Shown one piece after another: positions 1 to 6,531 of a stretch of DNA of 6,531 nt; position 1 is the stretch's first letter; the number at the start of each line of letters is the position of its first letter. Source of the stretch: Staphylococcaceae bacterium UBA6286 (GTDB lineage Bacteria > Bacillota > Bacilli > Staphylococcales > Staphylococcaceae); NCBI GenBank assembly GCA_002438305.1, contig DJUI01000084.1, positions 1-6,531 on the forward strand. Reading direction: 5' to 3'. The notes beneath the pieces are model-generated. The model was not told the origin of the DNA, did no database searches, and saw only the letters and a program-made list of their open reading frames with translations. Made by a program: the position numbers and the translations under genes.

Positions 1-209
1 ACGATTTGAAGCTGACTTCGGCAGTAAACGACTTGCTCAGTATTCCTGTGATTGCTTCTGGCGGCGCTGGGAAGAAGGAGCATTTTTACGATGTATTTAC
101 GGAAGGGAAAGCCGATGCGGGACTGGCGGCGACCATTTTTCACTATAAAGAGATTGCTATTAACGACTTAAAGGCAGACTTGAAGCAAAAAGGGGTAGAG
201 ATCCGATGA
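1..209 (+). CDS. hisF: Imidazole glycerol phosphate synthase cyclase subunit HisF, 3' end only
   Basis: This is the C-terminal 68 or so residues of HisF, the cyclase half of the HisF-HisH complex. The complex turns PRFAR plus HisH-derived ammonia into imidazole glycerol phosphate and AICAR in cytosolic histidine synthesis. The gene runs in from the left, with the first full codon at position 3 (GAT), so an ATG- or TTG-like start inside the window is not the real start. The visible part reads YDLKLTSAV, then VIASGGAG, the phosphate-binding loop of the last TIM-barrel repeats (SGGAG encoded from about 57), and then GLAATIFHY, the typical HisF end. The catalytic aspartates lie outside the window. 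The TGA stop at 207-209 overlaps the hisIE start as ATGA, indicating translational coupling. Identity is secure from these motifs and the hisIE-hisJ neighbours. Confidence 0.95.
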   Translation, partial: DLKLTSAVNDLLSIPVIASGGAGKKEHFYDVFTEGKADAGLAATIFHYKEIAINDLKADLKQKGVEIR

Positions 210-919
210 GCGAAACAGAAAAGAATACAACCATTAACCAAAAAGAAGCTCTGGCCGGCATTCGCTGGAATGAAGCAGGTTTAGTGCCTAGCGTTGTGCA
301 GGATGCTAATACTCTAGAGGTACTGATGGTTGCTTATATGAATTCGGAATCATTGCAGCTCTCCCTGAAGAGTGGTCAGACATGGTTCTGGAGTCGTTCA
401 CGCAGCGAGCTATGGCATAAAGGCGGAACTTCAGGCAACACACAAGCTATTACCTCCATATCCTATGATTGCGATAGTGATACGCTGCTCGTGAAGGTTG
501 TCCCTGAAGGACCAGCTTGCCATACTGGAGCTACGTCATGCTTTTTCCGTGAGATACCTTTGAATAACCCAATCGCGGAAGCTCAGAAACCGGCAGCGAG
601 TCTTACGGATGGAGAACGTTTTGCTGTACTCGGTGAGCTGGAGCGCGTAATCGCTGAGCGGGAAGTAGAGCGTCCAGAAGGAGCATATACGACCTATTTG
701 TTTGATAAAGGTGTCGATAAGATTCTTAAGAAGGTAGGCGAGGAAGCCTCCGAAACGATTATTGCTGCCAAAAATAAAGATAATGCCGAGCTTCGCCTTG
801 AGGTCAGTGATCTGATCTATCACTTGCTGGTACTGCTACAAGAGCGCAAACTTCCGCTGGATGAGATCATGGAAGAGTTGAGTACCCGTCACGAGCGTCC
901 ACGCCGGGATCAGTACTAG
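206..919 (+). CDS. hisIE: Bifunctional phosphoribosyl-AMP cyclohydrolase / phosphoribosyl-ATP pyrophosphatase HisIE
   Basis: A 237-residue fusion catalysing the second and third steps of histidine synthesis. The C-terminal HisE domain hydrolyses phosphoribosyl-ATP to phosphoribosyl-AMP, and the N-terminal HisI domain opens the adenine ring. HisI spans roughly residues 17-118 and carries [11 protein letters not shown] (63-73), the DCDSD metal site (88-92) and the zinc cysteines C89, C105 and C112. HisE spans roughly 138-235 and has the all-alpha MazG-like pattern: KVGEEASE (176-183, Mg-binding glutamates) followed by [11 protein letters not shown] from E199. Length is normal for a fused HisIE. 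The first 15 residues are a polar lysine/glutamate/asparagine-rich lead-in. The ATG overlaps the hisF stop by four bases. No key residue is missing. Coding style matches hisF and hisJ. Confidence 0.96.
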   Translation: MSETEKNTTINQKEALAGIRWNEAGLVPSVVQDANTLEVLMVAYMNSESLQLSLKSGQTWFWSRSRSELWHKGGTSGNTQAITSISYDCDSDTLLVKVVPEGPACHTGATSCFFREIPLNNPIAEAQKPAASLTDGERFAVLGELERVIAEREVERPEGAYTTYLFDKGVDKILKKVGEEASETIIAAKNKDNAELRLEVSDLIYHLLVLLQERKLPLDEIMEELSTRHERPRRDQY

Positions 920-934
920 GGAGGGGACTGGCCG

Positions 935-1762
935 ATGCATATCGATTATCATACGCATCATGAGCGTTGCGGTCATGCCGTGGGCAAGCTTGAGGATTAT
1001 GTGAAGCGTGGGATAGAGCTTGGACTTCAGCAGCTAGGGTTATCCGACCACTTGCCGCTCATCCATGTAGATCCCGCTAGCTATTACCCTGAAATGGCCA
1101 TGCCAATGGCTGAACTGCCTCGTTATGTGGAAGAATGCCTGACGCTGAAGGAACGCTATCGCGGAGTCATAGACCTGCGACTAGGGCTGGAAGCGGATTA
1201 TATTGAAGGCTCCGAAGATCAAATTCGCGAGATTTTGTCTCCATACCCATGGGACTATCTAATAGGCTCTGTGCATTTTCTTGGGGAATGGGACATCACG
1301 GATTATCGACAGGTTCATGGCTGGGAAGGCAAGGATGAACTAGGGGTATATCGTCTTTATTATGATGCTGTAAAGAAGTCGGCGTTATCGGGATTATATG
1401 ATATTATAGGACATATGGATGTTATTAAACGGTTCGGCTATGGTCCACAGACACCAGAAGGTAAAGCAGAGGTGAGAACGCTGGAGCTGGAAACCTTAAA
1501 GGTTATAGCGGATAGCGGAATCGCCATGGAGCTGAATGCTTCAGGACTTTCCAAGCCATGTGCCGAGATGTTCCCGGCGGAACATCTGCTACAGGAAGCC
1601 TTAAAGCTCGGTATACCGCTTACGCTCGGCTCGGATGCACATGACCCTGCCAAGCTCGGTGACGGCTTGCAAGAGGCACGTAGCATGCTCTGGCACACAG
1701 GCTTTCGTGAACTGGCTGTATTTGAGGGACGCCGCCGTACCACTGTTCCGTTCAAACTATAA
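935..1762 (+). CDS. hisJ: PHP-family histidinol-phosphatase HisJ
   Basis: A 275-residue cytosolic metal-dependent phosphatase of the PHP family, expected to convert L-histidinol phosphate to L-histidinol, the step before HisD. Visible metal-site motifs are HTH near the N-terminus (H6, H8), SDH (37-39), GSVHF (111-115), GHMD (159-162), ELN (199-201) and GSDAHD (232-237), in the order of the family. Length is close to that of Bacillus HisJ (about 268). The start ATG follows a strong purine-rich ribosome binding site (GGGAGGGG, about 919-926), and the gene lies 15 bases after hisIE, so it belongs to the his operon. PHP enzymes vary in substrate, but position next to hisIE makes histidinol phosphate the likely one. 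G+C is high (38 of 60 in 1621-1680), in line with the left block. Confidence 0.92.
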   Translation: MHIDYHTHHERCGHAVGKLEDYVKRGIELGLQQLGLSDHLPLIHVDPASYYPEMAMPMAELPRYVEECLTLKERYRGVIDLRLGLEADYIEGSEDQIREILSPYPWDYLIGSVHFLGEWDITDYRQVHGWEGKDELGVYRLYYDAVKKSALSGLYDIIGHMDVIKRFGYGPQTPEGKAEVRTLELETLKVIADSGIAMELNASGLSKPCAEMFPAEHLLQEALKLGIPLTLGSDAHDPAKLGDGLQEARSMLWHTGFRELAVFEGRRRTTVPFKL

Positions 1763-1785
1763 TTTATAATCCGCAGGAGGGTATT

Positions 1786-2736
1786 ATGCATCATCAACAA
1801 TTACGTATTTTTTCCGGTTCGTCGAATCCAAAGCTAGCGGCAGATATTGCAGAGCGACTTGGTGTTGAATTGGGGCAGATTAAGCTGACCCGTTTCATGA
1901 GTGGCGAGATTTACGTGCATTACGAAGAGAGCATCCGGAACTGCGACGTATTTTTGGTGCAATCCCTATCCCATCCCATTAATGAGATGTTCGTGGAACT
2001 GCTCGTGATGATAGATGCTGCCAAACGGGCATCGGCGCGTACAGTTAACATTATTGTGCCGTATTATGGATACGCTCGGCAGGAACGCAAGTCCGCACCT
2101 CGTGAACCGATCTCGGCTAAGATGGTAGCTGATGTACTTACGACCGCGGGCGCAACCCGTGTGATCACTATCGACTTGCATGCAGCGGCGATTCAAGGAT
2201 TCTTCAATATTCCGATTGATCATTTAATGGGGGTACCAATCCTTTCAGATTACTTCCTTGAACGAGATGACATTGATCTGACTGAAACAGTTGTGGTCTC
2301 TCCGGACCATGGTGGTGTGACGCGTGCACGTAAAATGGCAGACCGTCTAAAATCACCGATTGCGATCATCGATAAACGCCGTCCGAAGCCTAATGTGGCA
2401 GAAGTGATGAACATCGTCGGTGATATTAACGGTAAAACAGCAATCATCATTGACGACATCATCGATACAGCAGGGACTATTACTTTGGCAGCACAGGCAC
2501 TGATTGATAAAGGTGCAAAAGAAGTCTATGCTTGCTGTACTCACCCAGTATTATCAGGACCTGCTTATGAAAGAATTGAAAACTCTGCGATTAAAGAACT
2601 TGTCGTGACAAACTCCATCGTTCTTACTGAAGAACAGAAACCGGCAAAAATCAAACAGCTGTCAGTCGGTGAATTACTAGCTCAAGCAATCATCAGAGTC
2701 TATGAACAAGAATCGGTCAGTGTATTGTTCGATTAA
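1786..2736 (+). CDS. prs: Ribose-phosphate pyrophosphokinase (PRPP synthetase), apparent hybrid of two prs types
   Basis: A 316-residue enzyme of normal length making PRPP from ribose 5-phosphate and ATP, for purine, pyrimidine, histidine, tryptophan and NAD synthesis. Motifs seen are [11 protein letters not shown] (nucleotide site), DLHA with catalytic-region H132, PDHGG (173-177), DKRR with K197 and R199 on the catalytic loop, and the PRPP-binding loop DDIIDTAGT (223-231). An AGGAGGG site (1775-1781) precedes the ATG. The N-terminal part ([34 protein letters not shown]) differs from housekeeping Bacilli Prs, which reads RQDRKxRSREPIT there, and resembles the his-linked paralogue of Paenibacillus-like genomes. 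From about residue 147 (LMGVPIL, then [27 protein letters not shown] and the end ESVSVLFD) it matches Staphylococcaceae housekeeping Prs. The frame stays open across the change. All active-site motifs are present, so it could be active, but the gene may be an assembly product. Confidence 0.9.
   Translation: MHHQQLRIFSGSSNPKLAADIAERLGVELGQIKLTRFMSGEIYVHYEESIRNCDVFLVQSLSHPINEMFVELLVMIDAAKRASARTVNIIVPYYGYARQERKSAPREPISAKMVADVLTTAGATRVITIDLHAAAIQGFFNIPIDHLMGVPILSDYFLERDDIDLTETVVVSPDHGGVTRARKMADRLKSPIAIIDKRRPKPNVAEVMNIVGDINGKTAIIIDDIIDTAGTITLAAQALIDKGAKEVYACCTHPVLSGPAYERIENSAIKELVVTNSIVLTEEQKPAKIKQLSVGELLAQAIIRVYEQESVSVLFD
2195..2235. other. Probable junction between two genomic sources within prs
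   Basis: Upstream of here protein style and gene order are those of a histidine operon with a his-linked prs. Downstream they are those of the Staphylococcaceae prs-ctc-pth-mfd cluster. The switch falls in a segment conserved in both Prs types, residues about 137-150 ([14 protein letters not shown]). FFNIP suits the left type and DHLMGVPIL suits the right type, so the break is most likely between about 2205 and 2230. No insertion sequence, repeat or target duplication marks it, and the reading frame is unbroken. This fits joining at shared sequence. The exact base cannot be fixed without parental sequences. Confidence 0.65.
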
Positions 2737-2740
2737 AAAT

Positions 2741-2766
2741 GTTTACCCTCACTATTGTGAGGGTAT
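2741..2766 (+). promoter_or_regulatory. Sigma-B promoter for rplY/ctc
   Basis: GTTTAC at 2741-2746 and GGGTAT at 2761-2766 are separated by 14 bases. The sigma-B consensus of Bacillus and Staphylococcus is GTTTAA, 12-15 bases, GGGTAT, so only one base of twelve differs. The downstream gene is ctc, the general-stress gene used to discover sigma-B in Bacillus subtilis, and its homologue is reported as sigma-B dependent in Staphylococcus aureus. Transcription would begin around 2773, leaving a leader of about 100 bases before the rplY ATG. The element overlaps a hairpin almost exactly. Confidence 0.72.
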
Positions 2767-2774
2767 ATTTATTT
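2744..2774 (+). terminator. Hairpin after prs, possible intrinsic terminator
   Basis: TACCCTCAC (2744-2752) pairs perfectly with GTGAGGGTA (2757-2765) around a TATT loop, giving a 9-bp stem 7 bases after the prs stop. It is followed by TATTTATTT, a T-rich but A-interrupted tract. Position right after the stop favours a terminator, though the imperfect tract suggests leaky termination that would let some prs transcripts reach rplY. The same bases supply most of the sigma-B promoter. Confidence 0.55.
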
Positions 2775-2871
2775 CATGAACGATAAAAAACATTCTGCAA
2801 GCAGGTTACCACAACTGATGGGCAGGTGTAGGAGCGCTTACGGAGCGCAGTCGAAAGGATGAAATAATATT
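2775..2871 (+). other. rplY/ctc 5' leader with small hairpin and ribosome binding site
   Basis: A leader of about 97 bases with no ORF of note. GCGCT (2834-2838) pairs with AGCGC (2844-2848) around TACGG, and GGAGCGC occurs twice directly (2831-2837 and 2842-2848). GCAGGT also repeats at 2801-2806 and 2822-2827. The ribosome binding site AAAGGATGA (2854-2862) lies about 10 bases before the ATG. No known riboswitch or T-box pattern was recognised. Control by L25 itself is conceivable but has no direct support here. Confidence 0.4.
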
Positions 2872-3516
2872 ATGACATCATTAAAATCAGTAACTCGTGA
2901 AGGTAAACAGACAAAATCAGTATTAAACCAATTGAGAAACGAAGGAAATATTCCTGCAGTCGTCTATGGTTATGGTGCTGAAAATACATCAGTACATGTT
3001 GTAGAAAAGGATTTCGTTAAAGTCATCCGCGAAGTTGGACGTAATGGTGTTATCGAATTAGAGGTCGATTCTCAGCCGGTCAAAGTAATGGTATCTGATT
3101 ATCAAGTAAATCCACTTAAAAATCAAATCACTCACATTGATTTCTTAGCAATCAATATGAAAGCAGAATTGACAGTTGATGTTACAGTGACATTAACAGG
3201 AGAAGCTGCCGGCGCTGCTGAAGGCGGCGTTGTACAACAACCACTCTATACAGTATCAGTCACAGCAACACCAGACGAGATTCCTGAAACAATCGAAGTA
3301 GATGTGACATCATTGAACATCGGTGATACGATTTCAGTTGCTGACTTACGTACAGGTAGAAACTTCACTATTAACAATGAAGACGACGAAACAGTAGTAT
3401 CTGTTGTACCACCAACAGTCGAAGCTGAAGAAGGCGATGAAACAGAAGCAGTTGAAGGCGAAGCAGCTGAAAACACTGAGGCAACTGAAGAAAACAGCGA
3501 AGAAAAATCAGAATAA
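2872..3516 (+). CDS. rplY: 50S ribosomal protein L25 / general stress protein Ctc
   Basis: A 214-residue long-form bL25 (Ctc/TL5 type) that binds 5S rRNA in the large ribosomal subunit and, in Bacillus, is induced by stress through sigma-B. The N-terminal 5S-binding domain (about 1-93) shows [19 protein letters not shown] and the conserved [14 protein letters not shown] stretch. The beta-rich TL5/CTC domain follows (about 95-180) with [13 protein letters not shown] and [14 protein letters not shown]. The last 32 residues are a low-complexity acidic tail with 15 Glu/Asp and one Lys. Length and tail match the Staphylococcus protein (about 217 residues). The ATG has a ribosome binding site about 10 bases upstream. 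A sigma-B-type promoter precedes the gene and a strong terminator follows it, so it can be transcribed alone. Base composition is lower in G+C than the his genes (23 of 60 in two rows counted). Confidence 0.95.
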   Translation: MTSLKSVTREGKQTKSVLNQLRNEGNIPAVVYGYGAENTSVHVVEKDFVKVIREVGRNGVIELEVDSQPVKVMVSDYQVNPLKNQITHIDFLAINMKAELTVDVTVTLTGEAAGAAEGGVVQQPLYTVSVTATPDEIPETIEVDVTSLNIGDTISVADLRTGRNFTINNEDDETVVSVVPPTVEAEEGDETEAVEGEAAENTEATEENSEEKSE

Positions 3517-3528
3517 CAAGTAATTTTT

Positions 3529-3560
3529 AAACGCCCTGGCAGCGCCGGGGCGTTTTTCTT
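3529..3560 (+). terminator. Strong Rho-independent terminator after rplY
   Basis: AAACGCCCTGGC (3529-3540) pairs with GCCGGGGCGTTT (3544-3555), with one T-G wobble, around an AGC loop. This gives a 12-bp G+C-rich stem running into TTTTTCTTT (3553-3560). It lies 12 bases after the rplY stop and should separate rplY from pth-mfd. The A-run on the left also gives some capacity on the other strand, but no opposing gene is present. Confidence 0.93.
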
Positions 3561-3587
3561 TATGGATGAGACAGTTGATTTCTTTAT

Positions 3588-3616
3588 TTTTCACGGTTAT
3601 CGAAAAATGGTAAACT
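3588..3616 (+). promoter_or_regulatory. Possible sigma-A promoter for pth-mfd
   Basis: TTTTCA (3588-3593) and TAAACT (3611-3616) are 17 bases apart, each matching the vegetative consensus at four of six positions. A TG (3608-3609) one base before the -10 gives an extended -10. An alternative -10 is TATATT (3620-3625), with a poor -35. A promoter is expected here because a strong terminator lies just upstream, but the exact element is uncertain. Confidence 0.4.
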
Positions 3617-3648
3617 CTTTATATTAGGATTAATGGTAGGAGGCTGTT

Positions 3649-4221
3649 ATGAAGTGTATCGTAGGGCTCGGTAATATCGGGCGTAAATATGATGGGACAA
3701 GGCATAATATCGGCTTTATGGTGGTCGATGAACTCGCAAAAAAACACCATATCGAACTAGATAAGCAAAAATTCAATGGCTTGTATACAGTCGCTATGAT
3801 TAACGGCGAAAAAGTACTGCTGATTGAACCAATGACATATATGAACTTATCTGGTGAAGCGGTAAGGCCACTGATGGACTATTACAAAGTAGCACTGGAA
3901 GATTTATTAGTATTGTATGATGATCTTGATATGCCGCCTGGAAGACTGCGGCTCAGACAAAAAGGTTCAGCAGGTGGTCACAACGGTATTCGATCAATGA
4001 TACAGCATTTAGGGACTGATCAATTCAAACGGATTCGAATTGGTATCGGACGCCCGAACGGACGCATGAGTGTGCCGAACTTCGTGCTGCAGCGATTCAC
4101 AGACGATGAGATGATAGTGATGGACCGTGTCATTGACCGGACAGTGGAAGCGTGTGAGACATTTCTTACACAGGAGCGTTTCGAAAATATAATGAATCAA
4201 TATAATGGTGATGTCAATTGA
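3649..4221 (+). CDS. pth: Peptidyl-tRNA hydrolase
   Basis: A 190-residue bacterial Pth, which frees tRNA by cleaving the ester bond of prematurely released peptidyl-tRNA. In Bacillus subtilis it is called spoVC. The sequence begins with the family motif around GLGN and RHNIGF, with catalytic H19. The other expected active-site residues are present: N9, N66 in MTYMNLSG, D92 in LYDDLD, and N112 in GSAGGHNG, followed by RIRIGIGRP. Length is normal. A full ribosome binding site, TAGGAGG (3637-3643), sits 5 bases before the ATG. The TGA stop overlaps the TTG start of mfd, so the two are coupled. The order rplY-pth-mfd without fin in between is that of Staphylococcaceae rather than of spore-forming Bacilli. 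Confidence 0.96.
   Translation: MKCIVGLGNIGRKYDGTRHNIGFMVVDELAKKHHIELDKQKFNGLYTVAMINGEKVLLIEPMTYMNLSGEAVRPLMDYYKVALEDLLVLYDDLDMPPGRLRLRQKGSAGGHNGIRSMIQHLGTDQFKRIRIGIGRPNGRMSVPNFVLQRFTDDEMIVMDRVIDRTVEACETFLTQERFENIMNQYNGDVN
4207..4212 (+). promoter_or_regulatory. Ribosome binding site that decides the mfd TTG start
   Basis: GGTGAT matches the 5' side of the anti-Shine-Dalgarno complement (AAGGAGGTGAT) and ends 5 bases before TTG at 4218-4220. The mfd frame has a stop at 4209-4211, so only TGT and CAA lie between that stop and the TTG, and no ATG is available upstream. Confidence 0.6.
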
Positions 4222-6531
4222 GAACTATAATAACTAAAATTTTAAGCCAGGATGAACGATTTAATGAATTAAGCAGTATATTCGGCAGGAAAAACTTGTT
4301 AATCACTGGTTTGAACCCTTCTGCGAAAGCAACTATGATTGCAGAGCAGTATATCGCTGCCGGCAGACAGATGATGATTGTAACGAGCAGCCTGTATCAG
4401 GCAGAGCGGCTTGAATCTGATTTATCCCAGCTGCTGTCAGCGGACGAATTATTTAAGTACCCTGTTCAAGATATTATGATTGAAGAGTTTTCGACAAAGA
4501 GCCCGGATTTAATGAGTGAACGTATAAGAACCTTGTCCCATCTGATCACTGGAAGACCTGGGTTATTTATCGTACCTATTAACGGACTTAAAAAATTAGT
4601 CACACCGAAGCAGTTGTTCGGTGCTCATGTTCTGACATTGAAGCTAGGAGAAGATCTTGATCTAGCAGAATTACAACAGCAGCTTATCGATATGGGTTAT
4701 AGGAGACGTAACCGCGTGACGACCGTGGGTGAGTTTTCTGTCCGGGGCGGCCTCGTTGATATTTTTCCCATGATCGGCCGGCCTGTCCGGATGGAACTCT
4801 TCGACACTGAAATTGATGCACTTCGTCACTTTGATGCGGACAGTCAGCGGTCAGAAGACAATATTGAATCAGTCGATATTACGTCAGCGAGCGAGTTCAT
4901 CTTCAATTCAGAGCAGATTGCACGCATTCAGCAGGAACTCAAACAAGCGCTGGAAAAGACTGAGAAGAAAGTATCGAAAGAAGCGGCTGAAACGCTGCAT
5001 GAAACATATGATTCATTGATGATGCATACGACAGAACTGCTCGATCATAATATTTTACGTCGAGCTATTAAGTTTGCTTATCCGATTGAAACGACAATCG
5101 TCGATTATTTGACTGATGATGCGATTGTTGTTGTTGACGGGTACAATCGTATCAACGAATCGGAGCTTGCAGTGACACGCGAAATTGAAGAATTTCAGAC
5201 GTCACTTATTGAATCAGGCCGCGGATTTATTGGTCAGAGCTTCATCAAAGAGGCTGCGTTCAATCAACTGCTGAACCGTTATAAGACTGCCTTCTTTACG
5301 CTCTTTACAGCAACGATGCCAGTAGCGATTGAAGAGCTCGTCAAATTCTCATGTAAACCGGTTCAGCAGTTCTACGGCCAATATGATTTAATGTTCTCAG
5401 AGTTTGATCGATTCAAAAAACAAGGATACACCATGGTAGTACTCGCTTCTAACCCAACCCGTAAGAAAAAAATAAAAGATATGCTGGTCGATATGCAGCT
5501 GCCGGTTGCTGTCGATCGAGTGACAGAAGAGACGGGTGTTGCATTAATTACTGAAGGGGATTTGTCTGAAGGCTTCGAGCTGCCGTTCATGAAGCTTGCT
5601 GTAATCACTGAAAGAGAGTTGTTCAAACTCCGCAAAGAGAAGCCGAGACGGACGCAGAAGAAGTTATCGAACGCAGAGAAGATCAAGTCCTATCAAGAAC
5701 TGAATATTGGAGACTATATCGTTCATGTGCATCACGGTGTCGGCCGTTATATGGGCGTTGAGACACTGCTCGTCAACAACATCCACAAAGATTACATCAA
5801 AATTCAGTACAAAGGTACAGACCAGCTGTTTGTTCCTGTCGATCAGATGTCGTATGTTCAGAAATTTGTCGGCTCAGAGGAAAAAGAACCTAAACTGAAT
5901 AAGCTCGGTGGAACTGAATGGAAGAAAACAAAAGCCCGGGTCCAGCAGAGTGTCAATGATATTGCAGATGAACTGCTGAAGTTGTATCAGGAACGGGAAC
6001 GTGTGCAAGGTTATCAGTTTGGACCGGATACGGAAGAACAAGAAAACTTCGAGATGGATTTCCCCTATGAACCAACAGAAGATCAAGTGCGCTCGCTCGC
6101 TGAAATCAAAGAAGATATGGAAAAACCAAAACCGATGGACCGCCTGTTATGTGGGGATGTCGGTTATGGTAAGACGGAAGTTGCCGTTCGTGCAGCCTTC
6201 AAAGCGGTGATGGATGGTAAGCAAGTTGCCTTCCTTGTACCGACGACAATTCTTGCGCAGCAGCACTACGAAACATTCATTGAACGAATACAGGATTTTC
6301 CGGTTGAAGTGCAGATGATGAGCCGCTTCAGAACGGCAAAGGAAATCAAGCAGACGAAAGAAGGGCTGAAATCTGGATTCGTTGATATCGTGATCGGTAC
6401 ACACAAACTACTCAGTAAAGATGTCGTCTATAAGGACTTAGGATTATTGATTGTCGATGAAGAACAGCGTTTTGGTGTTACCCATAAAGAGAAGATTAAA
6501 GCACTGAAAACGAATGTCGATGTTCTGACAG
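4218..6531 (+). CDS. mfd: Transcription-repair coupling factor Mfd, 5' part
   Basis: The first 771 codons of Mfd, a DNA translocase of about 1170 residues that removes RNA polymerase stalled at lesions and recruits UvrA for nucleotide excision repair. The frame is open to the window edge. The UvrB-like N-terminal module (about 1-350) includes [14 protein letters not shown] (171-184). The RNA polymerase interaction domain begins near [16 protein letters not shown] (from G498). The RecG-like helicase core shows Walker A GDVGYGKT (646-653, K652), motif Ia [12 protein letters not shown] and the DEEQ box (747-750). Later motifs and the C-terminal autoinhibitory domain lie outside. The TTG start overlaps the pth stop. 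The next in-frame ATG (4335) would drop 39 residues that align with the Staphylococcus N-terminus as I recall it (TGL-PSAK-TMIAE). The sequence resembles Staphylococcaceae Mfd more than Bacillus Mfd, for example [20 protein letters not shown]. Confidence 0.96.
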   Translation, partial: MRTIITKILSQDERFNELSSIFGRKNLLITGLNPSAKATMIAEQYIAAGRQMMIVTSSLYQAERLESDLSQLLSADELFKYPVQDIMIEEFSTKSPDLMSERIRTLSHLITGRPGLFIVPINGLKKLVTPKQLFGAHVLTLKLGEDLDLAELQQQLIDMGYRRRNRVTTVGEFSVRGGLVDIFPMIGRPVRMELFDTEIDALRHFDADSQRSEDNIESVDITSASEFIFNSEQIARIQQELKQALEKTEKKVSKEAAETLHETYDSLMMHTTELLDHNILRRAIKFAYPIETTIVDYLTDDAIVVVDGYNRINESELAVTREIEEFQTSLIESGRGFIGQSFIKEAAFNQLLNRYKTAFFTLFTATMPVAIEELVKFSCKPVQQFYGQYDLMFSEFDRFKKQGYTMVVLASNPTRKKKIKDMLVDMQLPVAVDRVTEETGVALITEGDLSEGFELPFMKLAVITERELFKLRKEKPRRTQKKLSNAEKIKSYQELNIGDYIVHVHHGVGRYMGVETLLVNNIHKDYIKIQYKGTDQLFVPVDQMSYVQKFVGSEEKEPKLNKLGGTEWKKTKARVQQSVNDIADELLKLYQERERVQGYQFGPDTEEQENFEMDFPYEPTEDQVRSLAEIKEDMEKPKPMDRLLCGDVGYGKTEVAVRAAFKAVMDGKQVAFLVPTTILAQQHYETFIERIQDFPVEVQMMSRFRTAKEIKQTKEGLKSGFVDIVIGTHKLLSKDVVYKDLGLLIVDEEQRFGVTHKEKIKALKTNVDVLT

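Noticed and set aside
536..823. 95-codon minus-strand open frame inside hisIE
   Set aside because: It is a shadow of the HisE domain coding sequence, whose motifs are all on the plus strand.
1765..1770. Perfect TATAAT sequence between hisJ and prs, suggesting a separate prs promoter
   Set aside because: No acceptable -35 lies 16-18 bases upstream, and a start about 7 bases downstream would fall in the ribosome binding site of prs. It is best read as chance in the A+T-rich end of hisJ.
1438..1800. 120-codon open frame on the minus strand over the end of hisJ
   Set aside because: It lies opposite a gene with clear PHP motifs, has a serine/proline-rich composition typical of an antisense frame, and shows no recognisable domain or good ribosome binding site.
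1786..2736. Recombination between two prs copies of a single genome as the cause of the hybrid
   Set aside because: This would produce hisJ-prs-ctc-pth directly, but the proteins after the join look like Staphylococcaceae, fin is missing and composition changes. It stays possible only if the left block is also from that family.
3246..3476. 76-codon minus-strand frame rich in serine and valine opposite rplY
   Set aside because: It is the mirror of the Glu/Thr/Val-rich codons of the L25 C-terminal part. The low complexity explains the open frame.
4813..5019. Short plus-strand frame with an Arg/Lys-rich product within the apparent gap after pth
   Set aside because: The region is not a gap: mfd runs through it from TTG at 4218 with no stop to the window end. 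The small frames between 4813 and 6404 are shadows.

Overview
The window carries seven protein genes, all on the + strand. They fall into two blocks that probably come from two different Firmicutes (Bacillota). Left block (1 to about 2210): the 3' end of hisF, complete hisIE, a PHP-type histidinol-phosphatase (hisJ) and the first half of a ribose-phosphate pyrophosphokinase gene (prs). This is the tail of a histidine operon, with a 4-base hisF/hisIE overlap and gaps of only 15 and 23 bases after it. A prs placed directly behind hisIE-hisJ is an arrangement I associate with Paenibacillus-type genomes; it makes sense because PRPP is the first substrate of histidine synthesis.

Right block (about 2225 to the end): the second half of prs, rplY/ctc (ribosomal protein L25), pth (peptidyl-tRNA hydrolase) and the first 771 codons of mfd (transcription-repair coupling factor). 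This prs-ctc-pth-mfd order is the housekeeping order of Bacilli. The protein sequences resemble Staphylococcaceae and relatives (Staphylococcus, Macrococcus, Jeotgalicoccus, Salinicoccus). The sporulation gene fin, which sits between pth and mfd in Bacillus, is absent: pth and mfd overlap by 4 bases, as expected in a non-spore-former.

The two blocks meet inside a single intact prs reading frame, near the conserved segment around residues 136-147. The N-terminal half looks like the his-linked Prs paralogue and the C-terminal half like the housekeeping Prs. Hand-counted 60-base rows (not a full scan) fit a composition change: 33 G+C at 601-660 and 38 at 1621-1680, against 23 at 3001-3060 and 23 at 3361-3420. 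The join is either an assembly or amplification chimera at a conserved stretch, or a real recombination that made a hybrid enzyme. The sequence alone cannot decide; I favour the artefact.

Regulatory signals are clearest in the right block. A near-consensus sigma-B promoter lies 5' of rplY/ctc, the classic sigma-B-controlled gene of Bacillus, and is built into a 9-bp perfect hairpin just after prs. A strong intrinsic terminator follows rplY. pth and mfd then appear to form a new transcription unit, with mfd beginning at a TTG codon. No RNA genes, insertion sequences, CRISPR arrays or phage genes were seen, and no stretch over 300 bases lacks a gene. Apart from the join, I see nothing that amounts to an undescribed system.
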